From Solirubrobacterales bacterium (GTDB lineage: Bacteria > Actinomycetota > Thermoleophilia > Solirubrobacterales > Solirubrobacteraceae), in the NCBI GenBank assembly GCA_013695395.1, contig JACDAP010000037.1, positions 1 through 7,276 of the forward strand: DNA of 7,276 bases. Reading direction: 5' to 3'. The translations under genes were made by a program, and so were the position numbers. This document shows positions 1-5,245 of this stretch, piece after piece; positions within the stretch are counted from its first letter, which is position 1, and every line of letters starts with the position of its first letter. A model generated the notes under the pieces. It ran no database searches and had not been told where the DNA came from. It saw nothing but the letters and a program-made list of their open reading frames with translations.

Positions 1-156
1 GATCCGGACCGTTCCCCGCGCGGCCAGGGTCCGCTGCCCCTTCGTGAGGATCTGTGCCTCGGGTGCCGAGCGCGGCGCGGCGTGGACAGTTCCGCCAAGG
101 AGCGCGCACAGCACCATGGCGATGAGAACCGGGCGAACAGCGTGAACCCTGTGCAT
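1..156 (-). CDS. Secreted protein, N-terminal 52 residues (cut by window edge)
   Basis: The reading frame starts at an ATG at 156 and is still open at base 1, so only the first 52 residues are visible. They form a convincing Sec signal peptide: basic residues up to Arg8, a hydrophobic stretch at about residues 9-22 (PVLIAMVLCALLGG), and a likely signal peptidase I site after VHA (residues 24-26). Cys17 does not sit in a lipoprotein box, so an exported soluble or surface protein is more likely than a lipoprotein. The mature part begins with a basic segment (LTKGQRTLAARGTVRI), too short to assign a family. The start is well fixed, because an in-frame TAG lies only four codons upstream; that TAG is also the stop codon of the preceding 83-residue gene, leaving 9 bases between the two. 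A GGAG lies 12 bases upstream, rather far for a ribosome site, and a TANNNT box lies 6 bases upstream. Seen: signal peptide and start. Not known: function. Confidence 0.7.
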   Translation of the reverse strand, partial: MHRVHAVRPVLIAMVLCALLGGTVHAAPRSAPEAQILTKGQRTLAARGTVRI

Positions 157-162
157 GGGGCG

Positions 163-168
163 AACCTA
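163..168 (-). promoter_or_regulatory. Possible -10 box (TAGGTT) of a leaderless start
   Basis: On the minus strand TAGGTT matches the actinobacterial -10 consensus TANNNT and lies 6 bases before the ATG of the secreted-protein gene, which would place transcription start at or next to the ATG. The TAG of the box is also the stop codon of the upstream 83-residue gene, so the match may be coincidental. No clear -35 box was identified. Confidence 0.3.
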
Positions 169-417
169 CTCCAGATGAACGTCACCGTGCTGCAGGGACG
201 GAGGGCTCTGAGCCAGCCGGTCCGCCGCCGGGCGCGCCATAGTGGCTCTCTCGTGCAACGCCATGTCCGCCTCCCGCTCGTCGACGGCCGGGTCGTCCTG
301 GTCGGTTTCCAGGAGATCCTGCTGAAGGACCAACACAGTCGGTCCGCCGGCCCGCTCACCCTCGAGCAGACCGTGCAGCTCTTCGAGGCCGAGCCCGAGC
401 CCCAGCGCTCGACGCAT
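166..417 (-). CDS. Hypothetical protein, 83 residues
   Basis: This small minus-strand gene lies 89 bases downstream of the DNA ligase gene and 9 bases upstream of the secreted-protein gene. The ATG at 417 has an AGGA ribosome binding site at 425-428 with a 7-base spacer; a GTG at 441 is an alternative start without one. About four-fifths of the codons end in G or C, as expected for a real gene here. The protein is hydrophilic and leucine-rich, probably mostly helical: a Leu/Gly/Glu N-terminus (LGLGLEELHGLLEG), a short hydrophobic patch (PTVLVLQQDLL), then a strongly charged middle (DQDDPAVDEREADMALHERA). There is no signal peptide, membrane segment or cysteine pair. The charged segment faintly recalls the helical part of TraR/DksA-like proteins, but there is no zinc-finger half, so I do not assign that family. 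It could also be a decayed remnant of a longer gene. Function unknown. Confidence 0.5.
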   Translation of the reverse strand: MRRALGLGLGLEELHGLLEGERAGGPTVLVLQQDLLETDQDDPAVDEREADMALHERATMARPAADRLAQSPPSLQHGDVHLE

Positions 418-450
418 CTCGACGTCCTGCGCCGCCAGCACGGTCCCGCG

Positions 451-472
451 CGTCCGCCGCGGCCTGCGGACG
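451..472 (-). terminator. Small hairpin between ligase and 83-residue gene
   Basis: Seven perfect base pairs (CGTCCGC at 451-457 with GCGGACG at 466-472) enclose an 8-base loop, starting 34 bases past the ligase stop codon. There is no T-run, which is common for actinobacterial terminators but also makes the call uncertain. It would allow partial termination after the ligase gene. Confidence 0.35.
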
Positions 473-506
473 TCTGACCCCCCGCGCCGCACCGTCCAGG
501 CGGCCG

Positions 507-2570
507 CTACCCCACCCCCGCCTCGCGCAGCCACCCCCAGGCCACCTCGGCGCCGACCACGTCGACCTCGAGCTTCTCCGCTTTCGCCGTCTTGCTCGCG
601 CCCACGTCGCTGCCGGTGATCAGGTAGCTCGTCGAGGCCGAGACGCTCGTGGCGCTCGTCGCGCCCGCCTGCTCGAGCAGCCGGATGAACGCGGGGCGCG
701 TGACCTTCTCGCCGGTGTCCGGGTGGACGATCCCGCCGGAGACCACCACGGTGGCGCCCTTGAGCGGCGTCTCCTCGGCGGCCGCGACCTCGACGGGACG
801 ATCCTCGTCGCGGACGTCGAGCGAGACCCCGTTCTCGCGGAGCGCTCGGAGCATCGCCTGGGTCTCCTCGCGGGCGAAGTACTCGACGATCGAGGCGGCG
901 ACGACCTCGCCGATGTCCTTCACCGCGGCGAGTTCCTCGGTGCTCGCAGCCGCGATCTCCTCGACGGACTCGAAGCCCGCCTGGGCCAGGCGCTTCGCGG
1001 TCCCCTCGCGTGCGTGGCGGATGCCGAAGCCGATCAGCGCGCGGCGCATGCCCATGTCCTTCGACGACTGGATGGAGTCGACGAAGCGCTTGGAGCTCAC
1101 CTCCCCCATCCGCTCGTAGGCGAGCAGCTCCTCCTGGGTGAGGGCATAGAAGTCCTGCGGCGCGGTGAGCTTGCCGTCCTCGTACAAGCGCTCTATCCAG
1201 ACGAAGCCGACCGCCTCCATGTCCGCGGCGGCGCGGCCCGCCCACCAGTCGAGCCGCCGGAGCTTCTGCGCCGGGCAGTCGAGGTTCGGGCAGAAGAGCT
1301 CCTTCGAGTTGCCGCGCTCCTCGAGCTCGGTGCTGCACGACGGGCAGTGCGTGGGGATCTCGGCCTCCCGCACGTCGTCCGGCTGGACGCCCGGCGCGGG
1401 GCCGGAGACGAACGGGATGACGTCGCCCGCGCGGCGGACCAGCACCCGCATCCCGATCTTGACGCCGCGCGCCCGCACGACCTCCTGGTTGGCGAGGGTC
1501 GCGCTCGAGACGGTGGTCCCGCCGACGAAGACCGGCTGGAGGACCGCCCGGGGGACGACCTTCCCGCCGGAGCCGACCTGCCAGGCGATGTCCTCGAGGA
1601 TCGTCTCGCGCTCCTCGGCCACGAGCTTGATCGCCACCGCTCCGCGCGGCGTGCTCGAGCGGTTGCCCGCCGCCGCGTAGGCGCGCTCGTCGTCGAGCCG
1701 GACGACCGCACCGTCGATGCCGAAGTCGTTGCTCGTCCGCCCCTCCTCGATGCGGGCGATCACCTCGAGGACCTCCTCGGCGCCGGTGACGACGGCGATC
1801 TCGGGGACGGCGAAGCCGAGCCGCTCGAGCTCCCCGACCTCCGCACCCACCGCGTCGAAGGCGAAGAGGTGGAGCACCCGCCCGGCCGCTGCCGCGGCGG
1901 CCGGATCCTTCTGCATGAGCGTGCCCGCGCAGGCGTTGCGCGGGTTGGCGAGCGGCTTGTCGGGGTGGTTCTCGTTGTACTTCTCGAAGACCGAGCCGAG
2001 CATCACCGCCTCGCCGCGGACCTCCACCCGGCCGGTGGTCCCGCCGAGTGTGAGGGGGAGGTTCGGGATGACCGCGCGCGCGGCGCCGGTGATCTCCTCC
2101 CCCGTCGTGCCGTCGCCCCGGGTCGCGACGTGCTCGAGCTCACCGTCCGCGTAGACCACGGAGAGCGAGACGCCGTCGAGCTTCGGGGTGACCCGTAGCG
2201 GCTGGCCGGGGAAGCGCTCGGCGAACTCCCCCACGCCCTCCTCGCGCGCGTCGGGGCTCACCTTGGCGAGGGAGAGCATCGGCTTCGCGTGCCGGATGGC
2301 GCGGCGGGCGCCGGTCGGCGTCGCGCTGCCCACGCGCTCGAGGGGGTTGTCCTCAGGGGCGAGTTCCGGGCGGGCGAGCAGGAGCGCGCGCAGCTCGTCC
2401 TCCAGCGCGTCGTAGGTGGCGTCGTCGGCCTCGGGCTCGCCTGCGTAGTAGCGCTCTCGCAGGCGCGTGAGCTCGACGGCGAGTTCCTGCGCGCGGGCGG
2501 GCTCCTGGTCGGCGGCGGGGTCGCCCGGCGGCGGGGTCTCGGGCTCGGTCGGGGCGGCGTCGTCGCTCAC
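507..2570 (-). CDS. ligA: NAD-dependent DNA ligase (LigA)
   Basis: This enzyme seals 5'-phosphate/3'-OH nicks in duplex DNA using NAD+, as in Okazaki fragment joining and excision repair. At 687 residues it has the normal length, with every domain in order. Residues 1-28 are an acidic, proline-rich tail. Domain Ia (about 29-80) carries YYAGEP and DDATYDAL, the NMN-binding segment. The adenylation domain has the catalytic lysine in KLDG (Lys130), RGDG (151-154), VEVRGE (182-187), NPRNACAG (209-216), DGAVVR (286-291) and motif V lysine Lys315. The OB fold (about 320-400) contains PVFVGGTTVSSATLAN. The zinc finger uses Cys409, 412, 427 and 432. Helix-hairpin-helix repeats cover about 440-580 and a BRCT domain 602-683. 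The HhH start and BRCT are divergent: the usual AMDI-GLG segment reads AADMEAVG, and the BRCT TG turn reads SGG followed by extra residues (HPDTGEKV). All catalytic residues are present, so activity is expected. The start is GTG; an in-frame TAA at 2589-2591 rules out a longer protein. It has no Shine-Dalgarno sequence. Confidence 0.96.
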   Translation of the reverse strand: MSDDAAPTEPETPPPGDPAADQEPARAQELAVELTRLRERYYAGEPEADDATYDALEDELRALLLARPELAPEDNPLERVGSATPTGARRAIRHAKPMLSLAKVSPDAREEGVGEFAERFPGQPLRVTPKLDGVSLSVVYADGELEHVATRGDGTTGEEITGAARAVIPNLPLTLGGTTGRVEVRGEAVMLGSVFEKYNENHPDKPLANPRNACAGTLMQKDPAAAAAAGRVLHLFAFDAVGAEVGELERLGFAVPEIAVVTGAEEVLEVIARIEEGRTSNDFGIDGAVVRLDDERAYAAAGNRSSTPRGAVAIKLVAEERETILEDIAWQVGSGGKVVPRAVLQPVFVGGTTVSSATLANQEVVRARGVKIGMRVLVRRAGDVIPFVSGPAPGVQPDDVREAEIPTHCPSCSTELEERGNSKELFCPNLDCPAQKLRRLDWWAGRAAADMEAVGFVWIERLYEDGKLTAPQDFYALTQEELLAYERMGEVSSKRFVDSIQSSKDMGMRRALIGFGIRHAREGTAKRLAQAGFESVEEIAAASTEELAAVKDIGEVVAASIVEYFAREETQAMLRALRENGVSLDVRDEDRPVEVAAAEETPLKGATVVVSGGIVHPDTGEKVTRPAFIRLLEQAGATSATSVSASTSYLITGSDVGASKTAKAEKLEVDVVGAEVAWGWLREAGVG

Positions 2571-2577
2571 CGCGCGA

Positions 2578-2583
2578 ACGCTA
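2578..2583 (-). promoter_or_regulatory. Probable -10 box (TAGCGT) of a leaderless ligA start
   Basis: TAGCGT on the minus strand fits TANNNT and lies exactly 7 bases before the GTG start of ligA, which lacks a ribosome binding site. Transcription would begin at the start codon. A second candidate, TAATCT at 2586-2591, would give a leader of roughly a dozen bases. No convincing -35 box is seen. Confidence 0.4.
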
Positions 2584-2624
2584 CGAGATTACCCCGACGA
2601 CGAGGCGCCGACCCACCACCCGCT

Positions 2625-2675
2625 CGAACCGCCCGCCATTTTCCTCGCTGGGCGCTGAGGATGGCGGGCGGTTCG
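2625..2675 (-). terminator. 15-bp perfect inverted repeat, terminator-like
   Basis: The arms at 2625-2639 and 2661-2675 (CGAACCGCCCGCCAT and its exact complement) pair over 15 bases with a 21-base spacer, which can fold a further CCTC/GAGG tip. The repeat begins 16 bases past the acetyltransferase stop codon and ends 54 bases before ligA. Placement right after a gene suggests a transcription terminator; there is no T-run on either strand. A palindromic protein-binding site upstream of ligA is the alternative. Confidence 0.6.
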
Positions 2676-2691
2676 TCCCGGTGAGGCTGAG

Positions 2692-3150
2692 TCAGGCGAG
2701 CGACCAGGCGAACTGGCGGCCCGTCCAGCTCGGCTGCTCGCGCTCGTAGAACCGGTGGGCGTCGGTGCGGGCGTCGCCGGAGTCGAGCTCGAGATGGGTC
2801 GCGCCGCGCTCCGCCCCCCAGGCCTTCGCGGCGTCGAGCAGCAGCTTGCCGAGCCCCTCGGAGCGGCGGGCCGGGTCGACGGCGAGATCCTCCACCCAGG
2901 CACGGAGCCCGAAGCGGACCGAATGCAGATCGAGGGAGACGGAGCAGAAGCCGGCGATCTGTCCGTCGCCCGGGTCGGCGACGAGCAGCGTGGCGTCCTC
3001 GGCGTCCGCGATCTCGGCGATCGTCCGGCGCGCCCGCTCCTCGTCCCACTGCGCCGGCCGGCTGCCCGGGGCGGCGAAGAGCCATGCGTACGCCGCAAGC
3101 AGCGCGTCGGTTTCCCCGGGACGGGCGGGCCGGACGGTCGGGGCGGGCAT
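2692..3150 (-). CDS. GNAT-family N-acetyltransferase
   Basis: A 152-residue single-domain protein of the GCN5-related acetyltransferase fold, which moves the acetyl group of acetyl-CoA to an amine; the substrate cannot be told from sequence. The N-terminal strand/helix reads VRPARPGETDALLAAY (6-21). Motif A follows as VEDLAVDPARRSEGLGKLLLD, starting at residue 86, with the acetyl-CoA pyrophosphate loop RRSEGLG at 95-101. Motif B is the helix and strand WGAERGATHLELDSG (111-125), ending in the typical AHRFYER (131-137). The usual GF after the final helix is replaced by EQPSWTGRQFAWSL. The ATG at 3150 is chosen because the domain begins directly after it; a longer frame from a TTG at 3240 would run through the hairpin at 3186-3238 and adds only low-complexity residues. 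There is no ribosome binding site, but a TANNNT box lies 6 bases upstream. The gene is flanked by hairpins on both sides, so it is probably transcribed alone. Confidence 0.88.
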   Translation of the reverse strand: MPAPTVRPARPGETDALLAAYAWLFAAPGSRPAQWDEERARRTIAEIADAEDATLLVADPGDGQIAGFCSVSLDLHSVRFGLRAWVEDLAVDPARRSEGLGKLLLDAAKAWGAERGATHLELDSGDARTDAHRFYEREQPSWTGRQFAWSLA

Positions 3151-3156
3151 AGGCCC

Positions 3157-3162
3157 AGCGTA
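3157..3162 (-). promoter_or_regulatory. Probable -10 box (TACGCT) of a leaderless acetyltransferase start
   Basis: TACGCT on the minus strand fits TANNNT and lies 6 bases before the acetyltransferase ATG, with no Shine-Dalgarno sequence between. This spacing puts the transcript start at or beside the ATG. A terminator-like hairpin just upstream (3186-3238) supports an independent promoter in this gap. No clear -35 element is seen. Confidence 0.4.
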
Positions 3163-3185
3163 AGCAGCGGACCCGCCCGGTCGGG

Positions 3186-3238
3186 GGATCCGTTGTGCTC
3201 GTCGGCTCCAATGTGGAGCCCGACGGCACAAGGGATCC
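3186..3238 (-). terminator. Long imperfect inverted repeat, terminator-like
   Basis: Two 25-base arms (3186-3210 and 3214-3238) are separated by only three bases. They match over GGATCC, TTGTGC, CGTCGG and CTCCA, with one mismatch and two single-base bulges. On the minus strand the hairpin begins 31 bases after the MFS stop codon and ends 35 bases before the acetyltransferase start. The likely role is termination of the MFS transcript. No T-run follows. Its near-perfect long arms and tiny loop would equally suit a small palindromic repeat element. Confidence 0.6.
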
Positions 3239-3269
3239 AAATAGCCACGTCCGACCCACGGGCGCTCGC

Positions 3270-4540
3270 TCAGGCCAGGACGACCGGCTCCGCCTCGACC
3301 GCCCGGGCATGCGCCAGCGCCTGTGCACGCTCGGCCTGCTGCGCCGGGGAGCCCGAGCGGAGGATCAACGCCGCGGCGATCCCACCGAACGTGAAGATCC
3401 CCGCCGCCACCGTGAAGGCGACCGTGTAGCCGTGAACCGCCGCCTCGGCGAGCACCGCCGGGGACGGGCCGCGATCGCTCACGTACCCCTCAAGTGCCGA
3501 GGCGGCGAGAGTGGACAGCAGCGCCGTCCCGATCGAGCCGCCGACCTGCTGCGAGGTGTTCACCATCGCCGAGGCGACGCCCGCGTCTGAGGGGTCCACG
3601 CCGAGCGTCGCGGTCGCGAAGGAGGGCGCGAAGATCAGGCCCATGCCGAAGCCCATGAGCAGGAGGCCCGGCAGGATGTCCGCCGTGTAGGTCGAGTCCA
3701 CCGAGAGCTGGGTGAAGAAGAGCATCGCGCCGGCCGCCAGCGCCATACCGGTCGGGATCAGCGGCCGCGCCCCGTACCTCGGGACGAGGATCGTGTTCCC
3801 GGTCGTCGAGGTGAGCACGACGCAGAACATCATCGGCAGGAAGCCGAGCCCCGTCTGGATCGGCGAGTAGTCGAGCGAGCGCTGCATGAAGTAGGTGAGG
3901 AAGAGGAAGACCGCGAAGAGCCCCGAGCCTGCGAGCGCGATCGAGAGGTACGCGCCGCCGCGGTTGCGGTCGAGCACGACGCTCATCGGCAGCAGCGGAT
4001 GGGCGACGCGGCGCTGCAGCACGACGAAGCTCGTGAGCAGGATCGCGGCCGCGATCAGGAAGCCGACCGTGACCGGGTCGCCCCAGCTCGAGGTCTCCGC
4101 GTTCGAGAAGGCGTAGACGAGCGAGAAGAGGCCAAGCGAGGCGGCGACCGTGCCCGGGATGTCGAGGTGGGCGCGGCCCGTGCGGGCCGGGGTCTTGATG
4201 TACCGCAGCGCGCCGAACGCGGCGGGGACGGCAAGCAGCAGGTTCACGTAGAGGCACCAGCGCCAGTCGAGGTACTCGGTGAGGATGCCGCCGAGCAGCA
4301 GGCCGACGCGGCGCCGCCGCCGGCGATCGCGCCGAAGATGCCGAACGCCTTGCCGCGCTCCTTCGGGTCCGTGAACGTGGTCGTGAGCAGGCCGAGCGCC
4401 GCGGGGGCGAGGAGCGCGCCGAAGACGCCCTGGAGCGCGCGGGCGGCGACGAGCATCCCGAAGCTCTGCGCCGCGCCGCCGAGCGCGGAGGCCAGCGCGA
4501 AGCCCACCAGGCCCACGACGAAGGTGCGCCGACGGCCGAC
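3270..4540 (-). pseudogene. DHA2-family MFS drug efflux transporter, 5'-truncated and frameshifted
   Basis: The product belongs to the 14-segment proton-driven EmrB/QacA (DHA2) transporters of the inner membrane, which export drugs and other small molecules. The surviving part starts at GRRRTFVVGL, the loop between segments 2 and 3. It continues through VAARALQGVFGALLAPAA, the motif C-like AIAGGGAA...GLLLGG, and DWRWCLYVN. The C-terminal half includes PLLPMSVV, FLTYFMQRSLDYSPIQTG, GFGMGLIFAP and SAMVNTSQQVGGSIGTA, ending in a charged tail. Two faults are visible. First, one base is missing near 4307: the frame reads GGGAA and then falls out of frame, while one added base restores AAVGLLLGGILTEYLDW. 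Second, before GRRRT there is no transporter sequence; the frame runs into DNA antisense to the TetR gene, so about 70-90 residues (segments 1-2) and the start codon are gone. About 420 residues remain against roughly 470-520 in the family. GTG at 4247 is only an internal valine codon, so a product starting there would be a half transporter. Confidence 0.85.
4529..4540. other. Deletion junction joining the heads of the MFS and TetR genes
   Basis: To the left, read on minus, the codons give canonical MFS sequence (VGRRRTFVVG). To the right, read on plus, they give canonical TetR N-terminal sequence (ADRPLRRDAERNR). The two meet within about 12 bases, with no MFS start, no TetR start codon and no spacer. 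A divergent pair should have roughly 250 bases of MFS coding sequence plus a promoter region here. The exact breakpoint is ambiguous. Confidence 0.7.
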
Positions 4541-5173
4541 CGCCCCCTGCGCCGCGACGCGGAACGCAACCGGCTGCTCATCCTGCAGGCGGCCCGCGAA
4601 GTCTTCGCCGAGCGCGGCCTCGACGCCGGCCTCGACGAGATCGCCCGCCACGCGGGGCTCGGCGTGGGCACCGTCTACCGGCGCTTCCCGGACAAGGAGC
4701 AGCTCATCGACGCGCTCTTCGAGGAGCGAGTCGACGCCGTCCGCGACGTGGCGCAGCGCGCGCTCGAGCTCGAAGACCCGTGGGACAGCTTCGCCTGCTT
4801 CATGGAGTGGGGGCTCGAGCTGCAGATGGGCGACCGCGGGCTCAAGGAGCTGCTGCTCAGCACGCGCCCCGGCCTCGAGCGCGTCGCGGAGGCGCGGCGT
4901 CGGATCCGCCCGCTCGCCGATGCGGTGATCGAGCGCGCCCAGGCGGCCGGGGTGCTGCGTGCGGACTTCGGCGCCGGCGAGATCCCGCTCATCCACCTGA
5001 TGCTCGGCGGGGTCATCGACGCATCCCGCGAGGAGGAGCCCGAGCTCTGGCGGCGCTACCTCGCGCTGCTGCTCGCAGGGCTGCGAGCCGACGCGGCAGC
5101 TCCTCTCCCGGTCGACGCGCTCGGTGAGGAGGCGCTGCAGCGCGTGCTCGCCTGTCGGCACGCCGCGCGCTGA
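4532..5173 (+). CDS. TetR/AcrR-family regulator, start codon missing
   Basis: A repressor-type regulator; such genes commonly lie divergent to an efflux gene and control it in response to its substrates, which fits the neighbouring MFS gene. Reading from about 4532 gives 213 residues, the usual size. The N-terminal DNA-binding domain is intact in sequence: RDAERNRLLILQAAREVFAE (helix 1), then LDEIARHAGLGVGTVYRRF (helix-turn-helix) and PDKEQLIDALFEER. The ligand/dimer domain continues with DPWDSFACFMEW, DRGLKELLLSTRPG and PLIHLMLGGVIDA. No ATG, GTG or TTG occurs in frame upstream of this domain. The first usable start, GTG at 4664, lies inside the helix-turn-helix and would yield 169 residues without most of the DNA-binding domain. 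A CTG at 4547 would keep the domain but has no supporting signal. The upstream in-frame sequence is antisense MFS coding sequence, so the start was probably lost by deletion. It is listed as a CDS because the rest is intact, but it may well be a pseudogene. The start coordinate is approximate. Confidence 0.75.
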   Translation, partial: TADRPLRRDAERNRLLILQAAREVFAERGLDAGLDEIARHAGLGVGTVYRRFPDKEQLIDALFEERVDAVRDVAQRALELEDPWDSFACFMEWGLELQMGDRGLKELLLSTRPGLERVAEARRRIRPLADAVIERAQAAGVLRADFGAGEIPLIHLMLGGVIDASREEEPELWRRYLALLLAGLRADAAAPLPVDALGEEALQRVLACRHAAR

Positions 5174-5187
5174 GCCTTCCACCCCGC

Positions 5188-5221
5188 GGGCTTGCCGCCG
5201 GCGCTCGCTCCCCGCAAGCCC
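5188..5221. terminator. Hairpin between convergent genes
   Basis: GGGCTTGC (5188-5195) pairs perfectly with GCAAGCCC (5214-5221) across an 18-base spacer that contains a further CGCCGGCG palindrome. It lies between the stop codons of the converging TetR (5173) and phosphodiesterase (5246) genes, where a terminator serving both strands is expected. T-runs are minimal. Confidence 0.55.
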
Positions 5222-5245
5222 TTCCGCCCGCGCGGCGCGGCGGCG

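Noticed and set aside
166..417. 83-residue protein as a TraR/DksA-type zinc-finger protein
   Set aside because: Only a short acidic helix looks similar; there are no zinc cysteines and no C-terminal finger, so the match is not enough to name it.
82..477. Plus-strand open frame of 131 codons
   Set aside because: It is antisense to both the secreted-protein gene and the 83-residue gene, lacks a ribosome site, and the translation shows no domain; the minus-strand reading has a clear signal peptide and linked starts.
418..1338. Minus-strand frame running upstream from the 83-residue gene into ligA
   Set aside because: Most of it overlaps ligA in another frame and is low-complexity Arg/Gly sequence; only the last 83 codons, behind an AGGA site, look like a gene.
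723..2198. Long plus-strand open frame (491 codons) opposite ligA
   Set aside because: It lies wholly antisense to a well-supported ligase with conserved motifs; the translation is an Arg/Asp/Leu/Gly-rich mix with no recognisable motif, as expected when GC-rich codons leave the opposite strand free of stops.
3151..3240. Longer acetyltransferase starting at TTG 3240
   Set aside because: The extra 30 residues are encoded by the hairpin region and resemble nothing in the GNAT family; the domain starts right after ATG 3150.
4290..4320. Programmed ribosomal frameshift in the MFS gene
   Set aside because: There is no slippery heptamer with a downstream structure that would make this plausible, and the gene also lacks its 5' end; a plain indel is the simpler reading.
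4541..5182. Minus-strand frame extending the MFS gene through the TetR gene, as a long fused protein
   Set aside because: Upstream of GRRRT the translation is the antisense of TetR and shows no transporter features; it is open only because of GC-ending codons.
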